Assembly (NCBI GenBank): GCA_900169235.1
Contig: FWCC01000192.1
Location: 186,001 to 250,000, forward strand
Origin: Zarea fungicola
Lineage: Eukaryota; Ascomycota; Sordariomycetes; Hypocreales; Cordycipitaceae
Length of the DNA: 64,000 nucleotides
Direction: 5' to 3'
The translations under genes and the position numbers were made by a program. The notes below the pieces were generated by a model. That model did no database searches and was not told where the DNA came from. It was given only the letters and a program-made list of their open reading frames with translations. Below, piece after piece: positions 22,701 through 35,220 of this stretch (its first letter is position 1; every line of letters begins with the position of its first letter).

Positions 22701-25474
22701 GTCCTCATACGACGGAAAATCTGGCAGCAAAGGTTCCCTCATCTCCATTCGAGGTTATGTATATGATTTGGCCGCATTTGTTCCTCATCACTACCCAGGA
22801 TACCTCAACTCAAAGCTCCTTACCAACTACGCAGGCCATGACGTCAGTGCTCTCTTCCCTGTCCAAGTTAGTGCGCTTTGTCTTGGCAAGGATGGTGGCA
22901 TCGATCCGGAGGTCACCCTTGATTACAAAAGCACCAACTTCACGGGAATCTCCCCAGCGCTCATAAACCCCCAAGACCTGAATTCCGTCTATCATGACTT
23001 CCGATACTACACCAACGATTCCCGTCCTGATTGGTACTATGAGCAGATGACTACGATGCGCGCCCTGTGGAAGAAGGGCAACGTTGGGTACACACCTAAG
23101 CAGATCTCAAAGCTTAGCGGTCAGCAGCAAAAGATTGGCGTTATTAGTGGACGTGTGTACGATCTCACAACTTATATGAATGGAGGACGTCGATTGCGTG
23201 CCCCAGCAGGCCAGTCAGCTCCCGATGATCCGTCATTGGCAAACTTTATGAGCGATGACGTCCTTCAGATATTCCAGCTTCACTCTGGCGGTGACATGAC
23301 AAAATATTGGAACACATTGGATATGGATACCACACTCCGTCAAAATATGCAAACCTGCTTGGATAATCTCTTTTATGTTGGCGATGTCGATACGCGAAAC
23401 TCCGTTCGGTGTCAGTTTGCCGAATACCTGATTTTGGCTGTCACTGCCATCATGGCTGCTGTTATTGCTTTCAAATTCTTCGCCGCTCTGCAATTTGGTG
23501 GCAAAAACATGCCCGAGAATCTTGATAAATTTGTCATATGCCAGATTCCCGCATACACAGAAGACGAGGACTCATTGCGCCGCGCCATCGACTCAGCTGC
23601 TAGAATGAAGTACGATGATAAACGCAAACTCTTAATCATTGTTTGCGATGGCATGATTATTGGCCAAGGGAACGATCGTCCAACTCCTCGTATCGTACTT
23701 GACATTCTCGGTGTTGCTGATACTGTCGACCCAGAACCTCTGAGCTTTGAATCACTTGGTGAGGGTTTAAAGCAACACAACATGGGTAAAGTTTACTCTG
23801 GCCTCTATGAAGTTCAGGGCCACATTGTCCCCTTCATGGTTATCGTAAAGGTTGGCAAGCCTTCTGAGGTCGGCCGCCCTGGTAACCGCGGCAAACGTGA
23901 CTCGCAGATGATTATCATGCGCTTCCTTAACCGAGTCCACTACAACCTACCAATGAGCCCTATGGAGCTCGAGATGTATCACCAAATTCGAAACGTCATT
24001 GGTGTTAATCCCACATTTTATGAGTTCATGCTGCAGATTGATGCTGATACCGTTGTTGCTCCTGACTCCGCAAGCCGCATGGTTTCTGCTTTTATTGACG
24101 ACACTCGTCTCATCGCAGTCTGTGGTGAGACAGCTCTTACCAACGCCAAATCGTCGTTTATTACCATGATTCAGGTTTATGAATACTATATTTCGCATAA
24201 CTTGTCAAAGGCTTTTGAGTCGCTCTTCGGCTCTGTTACCTGCTTGCCAGGGTGTTTCTCCATGTACAGAATTCGTGCCGCCGAGACCGGAAAACCTCTG
24301 TTCGTCAGCCGCGAAATTGTTGAGGACTATGCTACAATTCGTGTCGATACACTGCATATGAAGAACCTGCTCCATCTCGGCGAGGATCGTTACCTAACGA
24401 CATTGCTTCTCAAGTATCACAACAAGTACAAGACTAAGTATATTTTTACTGCCCATGCCTGGACAATTGCACCCGACTCTTGGAAAGTTTTTCTCTCTCA
24501 ACGTCGCCGATGGATCAACTCTACAGTTCATAACCTCGTCGAACTCATTCCCATGGCCCAGCTTTGTGGATTCTGTTGTTTCAGTATGCGCTTTGTAGTC
24601 TTCATTGACTTGCTTAGCACCATTGTTCAACCCGTTACTCTTGCTTACCTGGTCTACTTGGTCGTTCTTGTTGCCACCCACGCAACTGTTGTGCCAATTA
24701 CAGCTTTCATTCTTCTTGGTGCGATCTACGGTCTCCAAGCTATTATTTTCATCCTGCGTCGCAAGTGGGAAATGGTCGGCTGGATGATTTTGTATATTCT
24801 CGCTATTCCTGTCTTCACTTTTGGTCTGCCTCTATATGCTTTCTGGAACATGGACGATTTTGCCTGGGGCAATACTCGTGTTGTTGCTGGTGAAAAGGGA
24901 AAGAAGGTTGTTGTTTCAGATGAGGGCAAGTTTGATCCCAGCTCTATTCCCCGCAAGAAGTGGGAAGATTACCAAGCCGAGCTGTGGGAGACACAAACCT
25001 CTCGCGACGACTCTCGCTCCGAAGTCTCTGGTTACAGCTACGCCACCAAGGCACACCCCCACATGTCTGAATATGGCTATGCCAGCCGACCTGGCTCGAC
25101 TACTGGTCTAGTCCCCCCTATGCCGCAGATGACTCAAGATCGCAACATGTCACGCATGTCGCTCGCCCACTCTGATATGGGCGCCCACCGCATGAGCTCT
25201 TTTGGTGGCTCTCAGTTTTTCTCGCCGGAAGATATGGTTGGCCTACCAAGTGATGACGCGCTCCTAGCAGAGATTCGCGAGATTCTCAAGACGGCTGACT
25301 TGATGACTGTCACCAAGAAGGGCATCAAGCAAGAACTCGAGCGCCGCTTTGACGTGCCTCTGGATGCCAAGAGGCAATACATCAACAGCGGTAAGTCAAA
25401 GTATCATAACGCAGTAAATGACAAATACTAACTTTTTTTTAGCCACCGAAGCCCTTCTTTCTGGTCAGTTATAA
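19780..25474 (+). CDS. Class V-type chitin synthase with N-terminal myosin motor-like domain (CsmA/ChsV-like)
   Basis: Three exons, 19780-20081, 20148-25390 and 25443-25474, give 1858 aa, typical of class V. The first intron falls just before the P-loop codons and the last exon carries only the final ten residues. The motor-like domain has an intact Walker A (GESGSGKST, residues 102-110) and switch II-type DFPGF (about 397). A transmembrane pair (about 882-940), cytochrome-b5-like segments (from about 966) and another span near 1195 follow. The glycosyltransferase-2 chitin synthase domain has DADT at 1399, EDRYLTTL, and QRRRW at 1552. It ends with C-terminal spans and a DEK_C tail (about 1802-1850). 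It makes cell-wall chitin at tips and septa; motor domains of this class bind actin in Aspergillus. The start ATG opens the conserved [11 protein letters not shown]. Confidence 0.96.
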
Positions 25475-26111
25475 ATACGGTAGTGGAAAGTAGTGATGAT
25501 AACTTGCGAATTTCATTTGCCACACAATTATGTTTTATAAGGACCGCATGTCGATACACAGCAGAAGCGGCTCCGTTCTTTTACTATACATGTCATTCCG
25601 GGGGTGATTCGAATACATTCTGGTATCGATGACCACCCCCTTCACAATCTATCATTTTTTAACTTTGTTGTTCTTTTTTGGTATACACATGAAATCTCTG
25701 GATTACATATAATCGCATTTTGGATAATTAGTGCTTGGGGGAGCAAGGTCTATCGGCCCTTTAGAAGAGGTGTAGTTTGGAGATGGGGAACGGAGTTTTC
25801 GGGTCACTTCTCTAAGCACCTGTGTCTTGTAATTAAATTTGGCAAACCGTTTTTTATTGTTTCCCTTGGTTCGCATCTTATGTCGTTTAATATTTGGAGT
25901 TGTTTTGTAAATTCTGAAGTCTAGTTCTCAAGTACATAATAAACATTGCCTTGAAACGACGCAGTTTGTCTTGCTACTGCTTCACATGCTCATTATTGCC
26001 TGTGACTGTACATGCATGCCATTGTCTACATTGCTTGCTTCTCTGCAGCGCATAAAGAAAAACAAATCCTGTTCCAAACGCCGGTCGGTATTTTGTCGGT
26101 AGTTAGTTGTA
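25475..26111. other. Convergent 3' intergenic region
   Basis: Tail-to-tail gap between the class V chitin synthase (+) and URB1 (-). It is A/T-rich with TTTTTT-type runs. No credible gene. Confidence 0.4.
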
Positions 26112-29100
26112 CTATATCGAAGTAGCCTCCAACAACTTCTGAATGCCTCCTTTACTCCATGCCGTCACGCGGCCTTGGTCGCACGTCTCCCAGGCCCGCG
26201 TCATCAGCGCAACATATACGGCCGCATCGGCAGGCGATTCGCACGCGGCCCGCTGGCCATCCAACCAGCTCATGGCGCCGAAGCGCGTAATGAGCGTGGT
26301 GCTGCCACCCTCGATGCACGTGGCGCGGTATACAATGCGTAGGATCCTGGTGCGCAGGTTGACGCGCAAATATGGGTTGCTCGCGAGCGCCAAGACCTTT
26401 TCGAACCAACGTTTGCGGTGGAAGACGCCTAAGTCAAATGGTGTGCGTAGGCTGTCGAGAAGGTGCGTCAGCAACCACGCGAGCTCCGTGTAGTACTTAT
26501 CGTCCTCGCCCGGTTCACCGTGCAGGATATCGTGCGCCATGGGCAGCTTTTCAAGTATCCATACGGGACCTCGGGTAAGGAAGGCGTTGATTTTGGGGTA
26601 GAGCGGATGGAGGGGGTTCTTGAGGATGTCGAGGGCGTGCACAGTAAATGAGATAAAGGAGGAGGGGACAGGCCCGGCGTCGACTTGGGGCTTGGAGGAC
26701 TCAGCAAGCTCAGAGAGAAGTAGCCAGACCTGTTTTTTCTCGTCATATGAGGACTCGTCAATCTTGGCGGCCATCTTGAGAATGTTTGTGAGGGCTTCTT
26801 TGCGGATATTGATGTGCGGTGAGGCCAGCAGCTTGACGAGACCAGCAGCGAGGCCGTCTTCGACAAGGTCCTCAATGTTTTTAGAGGACCACTTGATAAG
26901 CGCATTTGCGTCTTCCTCTAGAGTAAAAGGTTGATGGAGCATCTCCCCAAGTCGTGCTTCGTCAACAATGGTAGCTGGTTGGAGGCTTACTTCGTCTATG
27001 CTTGCTGATTCAACATCATCTTGAATAACAATGCTCTGCAAAGCCTTTTTCGTCGACTTATCACCCAAACCTGCCATTCTGGGAGGCTTTGTCGCTGCCA
27101 GTTGTTTGATGATCTTGGAATATGTATCTTCGAGGTGCGCCTTGCTCTCTCCTGCTAGACTCAAAGCGTTGAAGTAAAGGCTAAGAAAGGCTCCAATCTC
27201 CAGTATGGGCGCCTTGTCCTTGGCGTCGAGCGCGAAGGACAGCTGCTCCTTGAAGACAACGTTCAGTAGACTGAACTGCCCATTCTCAGACAGAGAGGCA
27301 ATTTGCTCCAGATATTTGATGGGCGAGCCGGCGCACCTTGTTATGCAGTTGTCTAGGTATGCCCAAGGTATACCTCCAGCCTTCGAGTCAGTTGCTCTGC
27401 ACCGCAGAGCACGCAAAAGAGGCACCAATCTCGTATCTTTCGCCACAAGCTGATTCTCAATAGCTACATCAGCAAGTACGGATTGCAGCTGAGAAAGGGG
27501 AGCTGTATCATTACTCTCACACAGTATTTGTAGTAGGGAGGTGAATGCAGAATAGCCCTTTCCACCATCGGTAGCGTCAGCCTTGGCAAACCATCGCATG
27601 CCGGGAGAATAGCTGGCGATTGATACCAAATTCTTCAGTTCCATAACCGCAAATGAAGCAGTAGTTGGATCACTCCGTTGATTCTGGATATTTACTAAAA
27701 CCTCACCGAAGAATGGTGATACGTCAAAGTTGGCAGCGAGAGCGACACGAGGCACGACCTCGTAGTAGAGTCGAAGTAAACGACTCGCCAGTGCCTTGTG
27801 AAGTGCGTTCTCAGTTGGAATATACTTGTAGCAGCGGACAACCTCCTTCATGTCTGGGATTCGCTGGCAGAAAGAGTCCATTAGCCTTCTGGAAGCATCT
27901 ATCCAAACTTGCTTTGTCTTTCTCCCGCCATCTTCATGCATCTTCAGCGCGGTGGCAAGCTTTTCCAGTGCTTGTACTAGAAGCCTTGTGGCAAAGAACG
28001 AAGTAAGGTGAGATTTCGGAGAGAAGCAGCGGATGATGACCTTTTGATTTATGGGCAGGGGAATGATGTTGTCGAGGAGTATGGAAGTAGGGGGAGGTGT
28101 GTTTGCGTATAGTGCGGCATCGCCAAAGGCGGAGGGTAGAGGGTGCATCATAGTATTGAAAAGGAAGGCAGCATAGCCAATCCAAGTCATTGTGAGTTTA
28201 GGATCGAATGTGAAGGAACGGTTGTTGAAGAAGTAGTCAGCGATGAGCTCTGGTGCAGCCTTGAACATGGCCACCAGTAGCTCGTTGTGCCTGATGTTTG
28301 ACCAGGGTCGGAGCTTACTGGCGAATTCTGAAAGAACAAAGTTGAAAACCGGCACGCCGTCGCGGAATTTGTCAGCCCAGAGGTTGCCATCAGCCCTTGC
28401 TTGGCTCGCATGTCGAGATGCTGACAAGGATTCTTCAGAGGATTCTTTCGGGTACAGGCCTTTGGACGGATACAAGACGCCTGCTGCGTCACTGGTGCAG
28501 ATGTAGACCAAGAAATGGTGGGCCTTGTCAACGACTCGGTCGACATCGTCCGCCGGGGCAGAAGCGTTGCTGTAAGTATACAGACCCAGGAATCGTATTA
28601 ATGTCTTGGTGTTGAAGTTTCTGAGCTTTGTTTCCCGGGGAATTTTAGGGTCCATCAGGACGTAGGCTTTCAGTGAGTTCATAATCTCCACAACCAGATA
28701 CGGCGGGTCTGTCTTCATCATGAAGGTTAGATGAGACAAGAGCTCCTTCTGGGCGAGAAGCTCCCTTTTCCCGTCGGCATTGAGAAATTTGAGACAACTT
28801 AGGAAGAAGCGAACGGAGTTCGTCCGCACAGAAGCCTTGCGTACATCTTCTGGAGTGTCTCCAAGATGCGCAAGCTCAAGGTTCCTTGCAAGAGACGCAA
28901 ATGTCGACATTCGGGCGCGGAAGATGCGCTTGGCAAAAGCGCCGCCATCGAGACAGACTGCCTCGCGAAGAAGCCGAAGAGTCGGAGAGATGATGAATCC
29001 TTTGCCCTTTTCGGAGGAGAGGTTGCGCGAAACGGATTTTAGCTGACGCTCTTGCAGAAGGGTCTGGCAGATGCCGAGGCCGAAAGGCACCAATTCGAGG

Positions 29101-29556
29101 TTGTCTGAGATGATCTGGAGAAGCAGGGCTAAGCAGACCGCAACGGAGGACATAACACCATCATCGTTGACCTGGGAAGCAAAGGACCACATCTCCATGA
29201 TGTCGTTTAGGTAGACAGCATCCTCCCCATCCTCCCGGGGCTTGGTGGCCTTGAGGTAGCCGCGGATAATTGCTATCTTGGGCTCGCGATCGGCGTCTTT
29301 GGAGCAGACTGCGTCGAGAAGCATCTTGAAGGATTGAAGGCCTTGATGAAGTTAGTTAAACTCCAATTGATAATATTGAGGGATAGCTGCCTATCGTACC
29401 GTGTCTCGCATTTCGCATGTTCTGGTCAAACGCGAGCAAACGTCTTAGATGATCACTGTCGAGGACATCCTCTCCAGTCGGTACATCATGGTACGTCTTC
29501 TGGCGCTTATTGTAGGCAGCGGCACCTTCACTAGTGCCAGTAGCCCGTTTTCCCAT
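26112..29556 (-). CDS. URB1: Ribosome biogenesis protein Urb1/Npa1
   Basis: Two exons on the minus strand, 29556-29400 and 29341-26112, join as NARHGLQSFKMLLDA and give about 1128 aa. The N-terminus is basic (MGKRATGTSEG, then YNKRQKTYHD). The rest is a long alpha-solenoid-like protein with a conserved N-terminal Npa1/Urb1 region (LKAYVLMDPKIPRETKLRNFNTKTLIRFLGLY) and a C-terminal helical region with RILRIVYRATC. In yeast, Urb1/Npa1 is a nucleolar scaffold of the earliest pre-60S particle with Urb2, Dbp6, Nop8 and Rsa3. This protein is shorter than the ~1,760-residue yeast one, as I would expect for a filamentous-fungal form. No catalytic motif is expected. Confidence 0.88.
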
Positions 29557-30321
29557 TGTCGCCGGGCATAAAAATTGTCTTGCGTTGAGTCGGCGCTGGA
29601 TTATCGAGACAATACCCAAAAAGCTTGGGCGATTCCCAGAGATTTTGAGGTACTGCCGCAAGACACCGCCACCACACTGGCCAGAAAAGGCGAAGGTGGG
29701 GGACGCTAGCAGGGCGACAGCATCTGGGGTTTCGCTGTGGATTCAGCCTTCATCAGGTCGGTCACGTAAGTTACCAGTAGAAATTAAAGGTACTCGCTCG
29801 GCAATGGGGTCGAAGCACGACGGAGCAGAGCTGCATCCATTTAAATTGCTAGGATATGCTTTATACGAAGAATTATAGTTCCATCTGCCAGGGTCTGCCT
29901 AAACTTGCGACTTTGGCGATTGCGATAAAATGAGGTGCTTTCATTTTGATCTGGTAGTGGTTATGGATATGTGAAATTGCTTTTTGAAGCATTACTGTCA
30001 ACTCAGTCCGGCTAACTTTGAAGTTATTATGCAGCAGGATTCACTAGTTATGGCATTACAGTCCAATGGGCTCCTTCTTAATAGACTCTCTTTTGAGGAG
30101 TGCTTGGCCAAACTAACTGTACCAGCGTTTCGAGTTAATCGCGGGTCAAGGAGCACTACATTTGAGTTGTCTGTACCTCATAAAGCGCTGGATGGCCTGG
30201 CCAGCTGAGCACTATTAAAAAATTATATCGACCTCATGCAGCCTGCCGTATCAATTAGACCGTTGGCCTATCTGGGCGGGAACTGTGGAATTATTTCACT
30301 GTAGCTCATTATGCTAATAAA
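29557..30321. other. Upstream region of URB1, no gene seen
   Basis: Contains the URB1 leader and promoter. A run of open codons on the plus strand near 30020-30208 has no ATG-led frame with recognisable similarity. Nothing else supported. Confidence 0.3.
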
Positions 30322-30664
30322 AAGGGACAGCAGAGGCAGCACGTGCTTATTGCACGGACTCGTATGCGTAACCCTGATATCTTGCTGCTTGCTCGAGCGT
30401 TCTAGCCTCCGAGAGCGAAACCCTTGTCCAAGCGGCCTTGGAACACGCCGGTGAAGGGCGAACGATGGTGCCTGTTTTCCAACGTCTAGTGACGGCGCAA
30501 AATGCCGACGTGATATTTGGGCTTGGGGAGGGCAAGTTTCCTGAGCAAATACCCATCAAGAACCTCTTGCGAAACGCGGCATCTACTACCAAATGGTATG
30601 TCCACGGTTGTGGCTCGCTGGAGAGCTTACCAAGAGGAAACTTATTAGTGCCCAATCCAGCTAG
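30322..30664 (+). pseudogene. Decayed fragment of an ABC transporter (ABCB/MDR-type nucleotide-binding domain)
   Basis: Read across frames, this stretch is the end of an ABC-transporter ATPase domain. GQQRQHVLIARTRMRNPDILLL corresponds to the part after the signature motif plus Walker B. A frameshift and a stop fall exactly where DEATSALD should be, near 30390-30405. Then come SESETLVQAALEHAGEGR and TMVPVFQRLVTAQNADVIF, matching the D-loop/H-loop region; the switch His appears replaced (VFQRL in place of AHRL). GLGEGKFPEQ and NLLRK follow, then a second frameshift near 30575 and RGIYYQMVC. The upstream membrane domain, Walker A and the signature are absent. It cannot encode a working transporter. 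The identification rests on my reading of the family pattern; a translated search would settle it. Confidence 0.75.
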
Positions 30665-31479
30665 CTGTTTGATCAATCGACTTCGGATAGGTAATGTTTT
30701 ACCAAGCAATGGAAACGGCTCCTTCTGCAAAAGTAAAAGTCTAAAATTCCCGGCAGATTGCCTTATTAAGCAACATAATTGGTCCGCATGTCATCTTCTT
30801 TCTCTTCGTATTTTCCATAATTAGTTCTTTATCAAGATTAGGCATAATTATCTTGTAAAGCGAAAGTTGGTATCTGCGGGCAAAATACCAGAGGCTGTAG
30901 GTACGCAAGTGTACAGGATGCATACCTGCCCTCTCCTATTCCTATATTTAGGCCTCTTTTTTACTCATCTTACACTTACATGGTTGATGCTCTCCGTTGT
31001 CAGTTAATTACTTTCCTACAACCCAGACCTGTAAGCCTTGCTGGAAGAAGCACCGCGCTAACAATTTAGTTTGATAGTGGTTGACCACCAACCTACAAGC
31101 TCTGCTCAGCCCACTCGCTTCCAGCCGCTTTGTTCTCACAACCATTGTATGGTGGTCTCCCACCGGCTCGTAAAGTGAGACAAGCAGCGAGGCTTTTACT
31201 CCATGTGAACCGCCCGTTGGTGGACATTTTTTCACATGCTTCCCGCAAGAAGGCATTCCTCATCGCTGCAGGTTTACTGGCGCAAGGCATTGCTTGATTT
31301 AAGACATTTCTACAACGTGGTATCCTCCGAAACTTGAAAAGAAGCTCTGTGACGTAGCAAACACAACTATGCGACGGCATCACCACACCATCTCGACCAC
31401 ATCTCGACCACCTTAACACTGCGACATTGTATATTCTTGGAAACATCCCAAGACTAACGGCGCAATGTGCACTGCTTAA

Positions 31480-31508
31480 TCTTTTCCTTTTTCTTTTTCT
31501 TTTTCTCT
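31480..31508 (+). repeat. CTTTTT pyrimidine microsatellite
   Basis: Imperfect CTTTTT units followed by more T-rich sequence. Function unknown; it may be a promoter tract for an unannotated transcript. Confidence 0.6.
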
Positions 31509-32646
31509 GTCCTTGTTATTTTTTTTTATTTTGGCTTCATCCCATCCCGCTTCTAATGCGTCCGGAAGCCCCGACGAGCGTCGAGTACTATAGGAGTTGA
31601 TGATGCGAATTGAAGCCGACAACCTCCAATATCCAACATCTTACAGGTTAAGTTAGTCAGTGCCTATCCTGACGTGTAGCACGCTCTCATGTTGCCACTG
31701 CCAAGACCAAAGTTCACACACACAGGATTATGCAAGCTGAGAAAACACGCCCTGGACAAAAACCGGAAATGAATCAATAGGCTTGCCGCGTACCTGACTC
31801 GAAACGGAAACAAAAAAACACGGACATGAAGGTTAATTCTGCAGACGTGTCGATGGCTGGATGCTTGTTCGACAAGTTGAAAATATACCCTTGCCCACGC
31901 GACCAGCCTAACGAGGGGACTTGTGGCGGCGAACAATGGAGCCCGCTGGGTCGCTGTGTCCTGACAGGGTTGGATGCAAGTCATCGATTCGCTCTCCAAC
32001 AATGAGCGTCTGACCAGACGCAGTGGGTCACGACATTCTAGTCTGGTGGCGCAAGCTTGGAGCCAACCAAGTCAACCACAAACCGGGTTGGGAAGTGCTG
32101 GGCAGCAACTCTCACAGCGCGGCACCGACTACCAACGGCCTGGCCTGCGTCGTCCTCCGACTGGTTCGTCGCATCATCATCTGTGGCCTATCAAACTCTC
32201 CCGTTCACAGGTTCTCTGTCATGTCTCTGCTCAGCCGCCACCAATGGGCATCACCACCATTGTTAGGGATGACACCAATATGGATCCATCATTAGACTCA
32301 AATGACGGACTCTATTTTTATTTTGTTTTTATTAATCTATTTTTTTTTGGCCCAAAGGGCCCGATTGCCGATACTTCATTATGGCGCTGTCGCCAGATTG
32401 CGATGGCCTGCTGCGTCCTCCATCCCTCGGTCCACAAGGTGTTTGCTACAAAGAGCGGGCCATTTCTGTCTTTCTTTGCATAATTCCTCCATTCAGCGTG
32501 TATTTAACTCATTCAGAGAAAGCATGTTACTGCGGGTTTACACTGTAGGATGAGGGAATCGCCCGGTGCCAAAGTCACAGGATCGCCGTCGTGGTTGTCA
32601 TGGTGCTGCGTCCCGCTTACATTCCTGCGTCGACCACAGCGACAAG

Positions 32647-32762
32647 GTAAGCCTGCCGACCAATTTATATTGCTACCCAGCATCCGACCCTACCTTCGGG
32701 CTAGTTCTTCTGTCACGCAGTTTATCTCATGTCCAGCTCCTGTACTAACTGTTAACTATCAG
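32647..32762 (+). other. Putative 5' UTR intron of the low-complexity protein gene
   Basis: GTAAGC donor preceded by CAAG, a CTAAC-like branch site and a TATCAG acceptor, ending eight bases before the ATG at 32771. All elements match other introns in the window, but there is no coding frame to test the join. Confidence 0.5.
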
Positions 32763-32770
32763 AAGAAAAA

Positions 32771-34244
32771 ATGTCGGCAGCTGTCGTCGCCGACCAGCCC
32801 GAGCCGCATGCTCGCCCATTTTTTGGCCGATCATCTACAGAATCGTCGCTGCGATTTGCCAGACAGACCTCCTTCAAATACAAGGGGCAATCAGCAAAAT
32901 CAGGACTATTCGGTAGAGCGCGTAACCCTTCCGATGCTTCGTCGCAAAAGATGCTCATCTCTGGCCCGACCCATTTCCGGCACTTGAGTTCTGGGTCCCA
33001 GCATGCGTTTCCAGCTTCGCCTTTGCGGATGCATCCTCTACTTCCCGAAGCATCTAGAGCTCCGCAGATGCCAGAATTTTTCGAGATACCCTATCCGCCC
33101 GGGACGGCGCGCAGCTGGGAGCCAGAATCCAATCGCGAGAGCCTTCCGCCACTCGAGCCACTGGAACTGAGTATATACAGAGCCCAGAACCGTCTCTCGC
33201 CCATACTGCCTCGGTTTGACCTGCCAATAATGGTGCCGTCTCCTCCACCAGCCTATGCAAGCGAGGAATCTGGACAAAACAGTCTATTCCCATCAGAGAG
33301 GAGTTTTCCGTTACTATTTCATATGCCCAGGAGGCCGACTCTGCGCAGCCCACGTCGTCCACCAGCTACCGCTGAAATGGACAATGCCAGCACAACAACA
33401 CCAATACACGCAACTGCACTAAGAGAGAATGAAATATCAGCGGCTCATACCTCAACTGAGATTGACGCAATCAGAAGCAGAGTAGCTAATGCCATGCTGG
33501 AAGTGGAAAGGCTACAACAAAAAATCGACGAGGTTACAGAGAGACAGAGCTTGTATACTAACAGTAGACCCTCGAGCGCCCACTCTTCTCGTTCCCTTGC
33601 TCGAACACTGCCACGTAAGACCAGTCGGCCTGAATGTATGACAATATCGTGGTCACTAACTCCTGGGGCCAGATCTAGAACCCATGCCGTCAATACCAGC
33701 ACTGCCACCGTCAGCCCCATCCTTTGCAGAGCGCTTGCATGGGGAGAGTGGGATCCCTTCTCCGAAATATGCATTCTCACCTGCAGGAGTCTACACTACG
33801 AATGAATCTGAAGCACAAGGCAACCAGGGTCAGCCTGCAGAGCTTGCAAGCCACGATGTAAATGAAGATATCATGTCACCGCCACTGCCGCTTGTTCTAC
33901 GACCGCCGTTGAGGAAAAAGAAGCCATTCTCGGGAGGATTGTCGACTTTTGTTTTCCCAGCACCACCGCGCAATCAAGAGAGCAGCTGGGACAGTGTAAC
34001 AAATATGCCGCAACCCATCACAGGAGCTGATGGATTCTACCAATGTGTCCCAGTCAACGACGTGAATGTAAGCTATGAGTCGCTCCACTCGCTTTCGACC
34101 AGTGATGGTGGTGCGAATAGCGACACCCAAAGCTTGCACTCACCACATTCACCGACAACACCACGAGAAATCCCGATTGAGAGATGCGGCACGTTCGGGC
34201 AGGGTGAAAAGGAACGGCGAATGACCGTAGGCGTCGCTCTGTAG
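32771..34244 (+). CDS. Unrecognised Pro/Ser-rich protein with a short coiled coil
   Basis: Exons 32771-33614 and 33673-34244 give about 471 aa; an alternative in-phase acceptor six bases downstream would remove two residues. The protein has no signal peptide or membrane span. Most of it is disordered Pro/Ser/Arg-rich sequence. A helical stretch (EIDAIRSRVANAMLEVERLQQKIDEVTERQ, about residues 233-262) is a good short coiled coil. A basic PPLRKKKPFSGGLSTFVF block follows in the second exon. The C-terminal part is Ser-rich (SYESLHSLSTSDGG, SLHSPHSPTTP), with many SP/TP sites that could be phosphorylated. I do not recognise the family; comparable proteins in fungal genomes are usually left as hypothetical. 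Codon usage looks like a real gene and the join preserves frame. Confidence 0.68.
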
Positions 34245-35220
34245 TACTGGGTTGAGCCACAGTTGCAATTGTACGTTTGAGAGGCTGTTGAATATTATAC
34301 CCCATACATGTTTGGTAGAAGGAAGGAAAAGGTAAAACGCGGAAAGAGCACACTTGGAAACGAACTGGCACATTCGGGCAATGCGCTGCAAGATTTTAAT
34401 GCTTGGTGCAATTTTCTGAGAAAATCGCACTCTTAACTAGTTGAATTCATTGGCGGCGGTGTGCAACCACGACAATTTGACGACTGACCTCGTACAGGTA
34501 CCGAAGGCCAGTTATCATTTTTATTAATTTTACTTTGTTATCTTTTGGCCGTTTTTGACTAGCCTCCAGTATGCCTGCCAACTATCAATTGTAAAGTTTA
34601 CTTTCCAGAACGCAACAGTGCAGATGGCAAGCCTAATAGCAAGCCACAATTAATTCTGCTCAGCGAAGCCTAATTCAAAGAACCAATTCGCGGCCACCTT
34701 CTCCGGCCAGTGGATGGCTGAGCTGTTGGAACGTGGGTTGGGTACCATTATGGCCTGTTGAAAAGCCATTTTGGGTGTGTGAGAGACGAAGGGATAATAG
34801 ATGTGACGGATGCGTGACCAACTGAGCCTGTTTACTGGAGCAGCGATCTGCTGGTAAAACGCCACCAACGCTAGCCAGTGCGCCAAACCTCACAATAGGC
34901 CGTCGAAACTTCGGGTCTCAACTGCGTTTCCCCCTGCACGCTTTCTCCTGCTCAGTTACGAAAGCCATCTTGAAGGCTGGCGGAATATACTGTACGACAA
35001 ACTGTCATAATTTCTGGCCCTCGTGCAGCTTGTCCATCCTTTACTCGGGCCACCTCGTTACATCCATCCGCTTACTATTTTTATAAAGTGTGCCTCCAAC
35101 GAGCGGCCTGTACCCAAACTCAGTGCAACCCTCCAACCCGACTCCAACGCAGACGCACGTGTAGACGAAGGCTGCTGGCTGGTCCCCAGTCAATGCTTGG
35201 CCACGATCTAAAGGAGAGAG
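34245..35220. other. Intergenic, 3' UTR and phytase promoter
   Basis: Lies between two plus-strand genes. Short frames only. A run ATTTTTATAAAG near 35080, about 140 bp before the phytase ATG, could serve as a TATA-like element. Nothing else seen. Confidence 0.35.

Larger units (their letters stand above)
30665..32770. other. Gene-poor intergenic DNA
   Basis: About 2.1 kb without a supported gene. Overlapping short frames on both strands (for example around 31000-31450 and 31970-32480) show no motif I recognise. A CT-rich tract lies at 31480-31508. The last part (32550-32770) is the leader of the next gene and probably contains a 5' UTR intron. Confidence 0.3.

Noticed and set aside
30438..30824. 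128-codon plus-strand frame as a genuine protein gene
   Set aside because: It begins at TTG and continues an ABC-transporter pattern that is frameshifted on both sides, so it is a relic.
31974..32483. 169-codon plus-strand frame upstream of the low-complexity gene
   Set aside because: Several overlapping frames of similar size exist here, none with a motif or splice support.
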